Positions 7,685 to 12,461 of a DNA stretch of 12,461 nucleotides are shown one piece after another. Every line of letters starts with the position of its first letter. Within the stretch, counting starts at the first letter, position 1. Source of the stretch: Bacteroidota bacterium (GTDB lineage Bacteria; Bacteroidota; Bacteroidia; B-17B0; Aurantibacillaceae); the NCBI GenBank assembly GCA_025359355.1, contig JANYGR010000527.1, positions 1 through 12,461 on the forward strand, written 5' to 3'. Both the position numbers and the translations under genes were made by a program. A model generated the notes under the pieces. That model was not told the DNA's origin. It made no database searches and worked only from the letters and a program-made list of their open reading frames with translations.

Positions 7685-7700
7685 CACGCTTAATAATTTT

Positions 7701-9551
7701 ATGAAAAAACTATTTTCGGTACTTAAATACACCAAAAATTATAAATCACAAACGCGATTGAATATTTTATTTAATATTCTATTCGCTGTATTTTCTATTT
7801 TTTCTATTTCCTTGTCTATTCCTTTTTTAAAATTAATTTTTGATAATGAGTCTACTGCCTTTTACAGAGATATAGTTGCCAAAGGCCTACCTGCTTTCTC
7901 CTATACTGGCAGTTATGCTAATAGCTGGGCGAACTTTAAAATGTCGGTAATTATCATTACTCAAGGAAAGCCACAGGCACTCATTATCATCTGTTTAGTT
8001 GTTTTTATTGCCACCTTATTCAAAAATTTATTTCGTTATATGGCTATGTATTTTTTAGCGCCCATCAGAAATGGTGTCGTTATGGATCTAAGAAATAAAA
8101 TGATTAAAAAATCTTTAGAACTCCCCTTGTCTTATTTTAGCGAAGAACGTAAGGGTGATATGATGAGTCGCATGACCACAGACGTTATTGAAATAGAATG
8201 GTCTATTATGCAAACGTTAGAAAGTATTTTTAGAGAACCTGTTCTTATTATTATTTCATTAATTATGCTTATTGCACTTAGTCCATATTTAACCTTATAT
8301 GTATTTTTGTTATTGCCTGTTGCTGCTGGAGTTGTAGCCATAGTAAGCAAAAGTTTAAAAAATCGTTCTACAAAAAGTAAAGAAGTATTTGCCCATTTAT
8401 TTAATATTATGGAAGAAACTCTTGGCGCTCTTAAAATTATAAAAGCATTTACTGGCGAAAAAAGTGTTCAACAAAAATTTGAAAAAACAAACGAAGAGTA
8501 TAACAGATTGTCTGTAAGTTTATACCGAAGAGCCGATTTAACATCACCTATTAGCGAAACAGTAGTACTTGGTGTTTTATTATTAATTTTATTTATTGGT
8601 GGCTGCATGGTTTTTAACGGCAATGGCGGTCTTTCTGGAGCTTCTTTTTTAGGCTACTTCGCTATTGCTTCTCAAATTGTACCTCCTATCAAACAATTAA
8701 CCATATCCTATAACAACATTCAAAAAGGATTAGCATCCGAAGAACGCATCGAAAAAATATTACATGCCGAAAATACGATTATCAATGCTTCTGATGCAGC
8801 AATAATGGCACCATTTAAAACTTCCATACAATTTAACCATGTATCATTTTCATATAAAAAAGGAGATGAAGGGTATGTTTTAAAAAACATCAGCCTTGCT
8901 ATCAATAAAGGAAAAACCATCGCTTTGGTAGGGCAAAGTGGTAGTGGGAAAACAACGTTGGCCGATATGATCCCTCGTTTTTATGATACAGATTTAGGCG
9001 AGATAACGATTGATGGGAAGTCAATTAAACACATTGATATTGAAAGTTTACGTAAACAAATTGGCGTTGTAACACAAGAAAGCGTACTGTTTAACGATAC
9101 CATCGAAAATAATATCGCTTTTGGATTAGAACATATTGATCAATCTAAAATAATTGAAGCAGCCAAAATAGCCAATGCGCATGAGTTTATTTTGCAACAA
9201 CCTAATGGCTACCAAACTAATATTGGCGATAGAGGTGGGAAATTAAGTGGTGGCCAGCGTCAACGAATTAGCATTGCGCGCGCTATTTTAAAGAATCCAC
9301 CTATCTTAATTTTAGATGAAGCAACCAGCGCCTTAGATACCGAAAGCGAACGCTTAGTGCAAGATGCTTTAACTAATTTAATGAAAAACAGAACGAGCAT
9401 TGTGATTGCACATCGCTTAAGCACCATTATTAATGCCGATGAAATTGTTGTTATTGATAAAGGAGTAATCGCTGAAAAAGGCTCGCACCAAGAGCTTTTG
9501 GACAAGAATGGTATTTATAAAAAATTATTTGAAATGCAGAATTTTAAGTAA
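7701..9551 (+). CDS. MsbA-like ABC exporter, fused permease and ATPase
   Basis: A 616-residue half-transporter expected to dimerise in the inner membrane and export a hydrophobic substrate using ATP. The N-terminal type IV exporter membrane domain (about 1-340, six helices) has a typical coupling-loop region (PLSYFSEERKGDMMSRMTTDV). The nucleotide-binding domain (about 370-616) has Walker A GQSGSGKTT (411-419), signature LSGGQ (515-519), Walker B ILILDE with Asp539 and catalytic Glu540, the D-loop SALD, and the H-loop His571 in IAHRLSTI. All catalytic residues are intact. An extended loop between the first two helices (about 48-90) is longer than in E. coli MsbA. It starts a plus-strand run with the C45 enzyme gene 14 bases downstream. 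Lipid A or another lipid is the default guess for the substrate; sequence alone does not decide, so no symbol is given. Confidence 0.93.
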   Translation: MKKLFSVLKYTKNYKSQTRLNILFNILFAVFSIFSISLSIPFLKLIFDNESTAFYRDIVAKGLPAFSYTGSYANSWANFKMSVIIITQGKPQALIIICLVVFIATLFKNLFRYMAMYFLAPIRNGVVMDLRNKMIKKSLELPLSYFSEERKGDMMSRMTTDVIEIEWSIMQTLESIFREPVLIIISLIMLIALSPYLTLYVFLLLPVAAGVVAIVSKSLKNRSTKSKEVFAHLFNIMEETLGALKIIKAFTGEKSVQQKFEKTNEEYNRLSVSLYRRADLTSPISETVVLGVLLLILFIGGCMVFNGNGGLSGASFLGYFAIASQIVPPIKQLTISYNNIQKGLASEERIEKILHAENTIINASDAAIMAPFKTSIQFNHVSFSYKKGDEGYVLKNISLAINKGKTIALVGQSGSGKTTLADMIPRFYDTDLGEITIDGKSIKHIDIESLRKQIGVVTQESVLFNDTIENNIAFGLEHIDQSKIIEAAKIANAHEFILQQPNGYQTNIGDRGGKLSGGQRQRISIARAILKNPPILILDEATSALDTESERLVQDALTNLMKNRTSIVIAHRLSTIINADEIVVIDKGVIAEKGSHQELLDKNGIYKKLFEMQNFK

Positions 9552-9565
9552 GACATCTATTTCAA

Positions 9566-11254
9566 ATGTTTCAAAAAATAAAAAAAATAGTCCTTAAAAC
9601 ACTTCTTGTTTTTTTAATACTCATCGCTGTGTTAAGTATCTATGTTTATTTTGCTATCAGAATAGAAGTTCCAACCATTGCTAATGATACTACTATCAAT
9701 TGGAAACGAGAAACGATTAGTCCTCATTTTTATAAAGTCAATCACAATTGGATAAAACAAAATAAAGCAGGTTTATGGGAATTGTATGTAGAAGGAAATC
9801 CTTATGAACGTGGCATTGCCAATGGTATGCTTACAAAAGAATTACATGCGTTTCAGGAAGATGCTTTCATTCGTCAAATAAAAATATTAGTTCCTAATGA
9901 TGCTTATTTAAATTTTCTAAAATATTTTGTAGCATATTTCAACAGGCATTTACCAGATCATATTATTCCAGAATACAAAGAAGAAATTTTAGGTATCTCA
10001 AAATTTGCCAGCGACAAATACGATTTCATTGCTCCTAAATACCATCGTATCCTCAATTACCATGGTGCACACGATATTGGCCATGCCGTACAAGATAAGA
10101 ACATGGTAGTTGGTTGCACCTCATTTTCTGTATGGGATAAAAAAAGTGAAGATGGTAAATTATTAGTGGGGCGTAATTTTGATTTTTATGGTGGTGATGA
10201 TTTTGCTAAAAATAAAATTGTTCAGTTTACCAATCCAACAACTGGTTATAAATTTGCAACCGTTACGTGGAGTGGATTTATTGGTGCTTGTAGTGGCATG
10301 AATGTAAAGGGCTTAACCGTTACTATTAATGCCGCCAAGAGTTCTATACCAACAGATGTGGCAACTCCCATTGCTTTATTGGCAAGAGAAATATTGCAAT
10401 ACGCCAAAAATATTGATGAGGCTGTTGCTATTGCAAAAAAACGAAAAGTATTTGTATCAGAAAGTATTTTAATAGGAAGTGCTGAAGATAATAAAACAGT
10501 TAGCATAGAGAAAGCTCCCGAAAAAATGGACGTTTACGAAGTTCCAAACTCCAATCAAATTATTTGTCCTAACCATTACCAAGGCACTGATTTTAAAAAT
10601 GATTTACCAAACTTAACTAACATCATCGAAAGTTCATCGCTATATAGAAACGTTCGCTTAAAGCAATTGTTAGGCAATACAGAGGCAATCAATTATACAC
10701 AAGCCGCTTCTATCTTACGTAATCAAAAAGGATTGAATGATGAAAATATAGGATTAACAAACGAAAAAAGTTTGAATCAATTAATTGCTCATCATGCAGT
10801 TATTTTTAAACCACAAGATAAACTCATGTGGGTAAGTAGTAATCCGTTTCAATGCGGTGAGTTTGTATGTTATAATTTAGACTCTGTATTTGCTAAAGCG
10901 AAACATATAAAAAGAGACATCGCTATTAATGAGCCTCAATTAACCATTTCAGAAGATCCATTTTTAAAAACACAAGGTTATAAAAATTTCATATTCTTTA
11001 AACAGCTAAAAAATTACATACAATTTATTACAAAAAAATCGCCTCGTAATACGTTAAGTCCGCAATTAGAAAATGCCTTTATACAATCCAATCACGAAAG
11101 TTATTTCATGTATCAATTGTTAGGCGATTACTATGTATCTCGTTCTAACAAAGAAAAAGCCATTGAATATTATAAGCTAGCGTTAACTAAAGTAATTGCA
11201 ACGTTAAAAGAAGAAAAACAAATTAAAGAAAATTTAAAAAAATTAACCAACTAA
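9566..11254 (+). CDS. Membrane-anchored C45-type autoproteolytic acyltransferase/amidohydrolase (Ntn-hydrolase)
   Basis: A 562-residue relative of the acyl-CoA:6-aminopenicillanate acyltransferase family (peptidase family C45), which forms or breaks amide bonds with an N-terminal Cys freed by self-cleavage. A membrane anchor is at about residues 9-31, so the catalytic part should face the periplasm. The family start GLWELYVEGNPYERGIANG is followed by the conserved GCTSF, where Cys184 is the probable nucleophile and Gly183-Cys184 the cleavage site. GRNFDF (202-207) and the Ntn core with NVKGLTVTINA come next. The C-terminus (about 513-542, LLGDYYVSRSNKEKAIEYYKLAL) resembles a single TPR repeat. 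It is about 200 residues longer than the fungal enzyme. Spacing of 14 bases from the exporter gene and 15 bases to ruvX suggests one transcript. A beta-lactam role is not implied; N-acyl amino acids or lipid amides are possible substrates by inference. Confidence 0.85.
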   Translation: MFQKIKKIVLKTLLVFLILIAVLSIYVYFAIRIEVPTIANDTTINWKRETISPHFYKVNHNWIKQNKAGLWELYVEGNPYERGIANGMLTKELHAFQEDAFIRQIKILVPNDAYLNFLKYFVAYFNRHLPDHIIPEYKEEILGISKFASDKYDFIAPKYHRILNYHGAHDIGHAVQDKNMVVGCTSFSVWDKKSEDGKLLVGRNFDFYGGDDFAKNKIVQFTNPTTGYKFATVTWSGFIGACSGMNVKGLTVTINAAKSSIPTDVATPIALLAREILQYAKNIDEAVAIAKKRKVFVSESILIGSAEDNKTVSIEKAPEKMDVYEVPNSNQIICPNHYQGTDFKNDLPNLTNIIESSSLYRNVRLKQLLGNTEAINYTQAASILRNQKGLNDENIGLTNEKSLNQLIAHHAVIFKPQDKLMWVSSNPFQCGEFVCYNLDSVFAKAKHIKRDIAINEPQLTISEDPFLKTQGYKNFIFFKQLKNYIQFITKKSPRNTLSPQLENAFIQSNHESYFMYQLLGDYYVSRSNKEKAIEYYKLALTKVIATLKEEKQIKENLKKLTN

Positions 11255-11269
11255 TTCAAATCATACACA

Positions 11270-11686
11270 ATGGCAAGAATCATGGCAATAGATTATGGGA
11301 GTAAGCGCGTAGGCATTGCTGTTACTGATTCCTTACAAATTATTGCCTCTGGTTTAACAACAGTGCATAGTAAAGATTTGATACAGTACATCGAAGACTA
11401 TTTAAAAAAAGAAGCTGTAGAATGCATCGTTGTTGGCGAGCCAAAAACTTTACAAAACGAAGCATCTGATAGCGCTCGTTACATTGATCCTTTCGTTACA
11501 CATTTAACTCGGAAATTTCCTCAAATAAAAATTGCACGATATGATGAGCGTTTTACCTCAGCATTAGCGCATCAAACCATGCTAATGGGTGGATTAAAAA
11601 AGAAAGCACGTGCTAATAAAGATACCGTGGATATGGTAAGTGCTACGATTATCTTGCAAGACTATATGTCTTATATGGGGAAGTAA
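11270..11686 (+). CDS. ruvX: RuvX/YqgF, RNase H-fold Holliday-junction resolvase-like nuclease
   Basis: A 138-residue cytoplasmic protein of the YqgF/RuvX family. In E. coli it is needed for maturing the 5' end of 16S rRNA, and it was named for predicted Holliday-junction resolution. The N-terminal strand motif AIDYGSKRVGIAVTD carries Asp8, the first acidic active-site residue. VVGEPKTLQN is the second conserved block. DERFTS (Asp92, Glu93) supplies the second acidic site, and the C-terminal KDTVDMVSATIILQDYM has Asp118 and Asp121. Length is the family norm. It follows the C45 gene by 15 bases and appears to be the last gene of the plus-strand run. The start at 11270 is preferred because it keeps the usual short lead before the YGS motif; a second ATG at codon 5 is possible. 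The family is near-universal, so its place here is probably not functional coupling. Confidence 0.96.
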   Translation: MARIMAIDYGSKRVGIAVTDSLQIIASGLTTVHSKDLIQYIEDYLKKEAVECIVVGEPKTLQNEASDSARYIDPFVTHLTRKFPQIKIARYDERFTSALAHQTMLMGGLKKKARANKDTVDMVSATIILQDYMSYMGK

Positions 11687-11791
11687 TTTTGGTTTATTGA
11701 TATTTTCGTTGATCTAAATAGTATTACAGAACATGCATATTGTGAGATTACAATTATATAGAGGTATGTTCGTTATAATCTAATTTTCAAA
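11687..11791. other. AT-rich convergent gap between ruvX and the HlyD gene
   Basis: This 105-base gap separates two converging genes. I see no gene, tRNA or strong terminator in it. The best inverted repeat is a 5-base ATTGT/ACAAT pair with a 6-base loop at about 11739-11754, too weak to call. Base composition falls sharply across this gap. Confidence 0.5.
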
Positions 11792-12461
11792 TTATCTTTT
11801 CTCTATCAACTTTTTAAAATTAAAAAATATTCTATCCATTACTGATATGTTTTTAGTAATAATATCAGCTTTACCTTTCATTTGCTCTTTATATGAAAGT
11901 ATTTTATTATAAGATGTCATAAGCCCATTTTTTAATTCGACATCAATAGCGTAAGTGTCTTTATTTGGGACTTCGGAAATATTAGTTACTATTCCTTGCA
12001 ACATACCATTTTCATTATATGGATAGTTATCTAATTTGATATTTACATTTTGTCCGATAGATAACTTACCTGTATTCAAAATTGGTAAAATACATTTACC
12101 TATAAATTGTTGTTTTTGAGTAGGAATAACTGAAAATAGATCATCTCCAATTTTTATATTTTGATTAACAGTCCATATATTAAAAAATGAAATTTTCCCA
12201 TTAATAGGGCTTTCTATTAAATACAGTTGTTTCCATTTATTAATTTCTGAAATTAATGATTTAAGGTTTTGCAGAAATTCATTTTTTATTTTAGATTGTT
12301 CTTGATAATCTTGAATTTGTAATTGAAGTATACTTTTTTCTATTGAATTTATTTGAATATAAGCATTGGATATGGTAATCTTTATTTGTTCGCTGCCACT
12401 TAGTGCTGACAAATATTCTTTTTTCTTATTTTCAAATTCGCGAGCTGAAATAGCCTTGCTA
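11792..12461 (-). CDS. HlyD-family membrane-fusion (periplasmic adaptor) protein, N-terminal part beyond window
   Basis: The last 222 residues of an HlyD-type adaptor, which links an inner-membrane ABC exporter to an outer-membrane channel for peptide or protein secretion. The frame stays open to the right edge, and the TTG at 12410-12412 is an internal Leu codon, so the true start lies outside. Visible in order are a coiled-coil hairpin region rich in Glu, Lys and Gln (about the first 85 residues), a lipoyl-like half-motif (YLIESPINGKISFFNIWTVN followed by GDDLFSVIP), a beta-barrel domain (IGQNVNIKLDNYPY, then GIVTNISEVPN), and the conserved tail MKGKADIITKNISVMDRIF. This tail is typical of HlyD proteins in bacteriocin or lantibiotic export. 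The gene is strongly AT-rich compared with ruvX, hinting at horizontal origin. The partner ABC transporter would be expected upstream, outside the window. It ends at the TAA at 11792-11794. Confidence 0.85.
   Translation of the reverse strand, partial: SKAISAREFENKKKEYLSALSGSEQIKITISNAYIQINSIEKSILQLQIQDYQEQSKIKNEFLQNLKSLISEINKWKQLYLIESPINGKISFFNIWTVNQNIKIGDDLFSVIPTQKQQFIGKCILPILNTGKLSIGQNVNIKLDNYPYNENGMLQGIVTNISEVPNKDTYAIDVELKNGLMTSYNKILSYKEQMKGKADIITKNISVMDRIFFNFKKLIEKR

Noticed and set aside
8132..9505. Three short minus-strand open frames opposite the ABC exporter
   Set aside because: They are shadows of the exporter frame, whose motifs are all intact; none has recognisable protein features.
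10246..10506. Minus-strand open frame of 86 codons opposite the C45 gene
   Set aside because: It overlaps the conserved Ntn-hydrolase core on the other strand and shows no independent support.
11739..11754. Small inverted repeat between ruvX and the HlyD gene as a bidirectional terminator
   Set aside because: The stem is only 5 A/T-rich base pairs with one G-C pair and no flanking U run, which is expected by chance in such AT-rich DNA.

Overview
The window looks like chromosomal DNA from a low-GC member of the Bacteroidota, probably flavobacteria-like. The evidence is a TonB-dependent receptor with an N-terminal carboxypeptidase-regulatory-like domain, a YfhO-family membrane protein of the Bacteroidota type, A-rich leaders without strong Shine-Dalgarno sequences, and upstream elements matching the Bacteroidota -7 consensus TAnnTTTG. 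No tRNA, rRNA, CRISPR array, insertion sequence or phage gene was seen. Ten genes fill almost all of the window, and the longest gap without a gene is about 136 bases.

Left part (1-1451): the 3' part of a DUF1015-family gene, cut by the left edge, converges with a minus-strand gene for a small secreted Gly/His-rich protein. Only 4 bases separate them.

Minus-strand block (1535-7607): reading in the direction of transcription, a YfhO-family membrane protein comes first. A 136-base gap follows, holding a hairpin and a -7-like promoter element. Then come a TonB-dependent outer-membrane receptor, a PduO-type cob(I)alamin adenosyltransferase and a PaaI-type hotdog thioesterase. The last three are packed with a 10-base gap and a TAATG overlap, so they are probably co-transcribed. 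The arrangement raises the possibility that the receptor imports corrinoids that the adenosyltransferase converts to coenzyme B12.

Plus-strand block (7701-11686): divergent from yfhO and also tightly packed are an MsbA-like ABC exporter, a membrane-anchored C45-type autoproteolytic acyltransferase/amidohydrolase, and RuvX (YqgF). Gaps are 14 and 15 bases. The exporter and the Ntn-hydrolase may work on a common lipid-like or amide-linked substrate; RuvX is a housekeeping passenger.

Right edge (11792-12461): the 3' part of an HlyD-type membrane-fusion protein gene on the minus strand. It is much more AT-rich than its neighbours (about 22% GC in four hand-counted lines, against 32-42% in two lines from the preceding genes). 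It probably marks the edge of an accessory secretion locus, possibly for bacteriocin or peptide export, lying mostly outside the window. No clear complete novel system is visible; the most interesting leads are the exporter/C45 pair, the receptor/adenosyltransferase/thioesterase cluster and the AT-rich HlyD edge.
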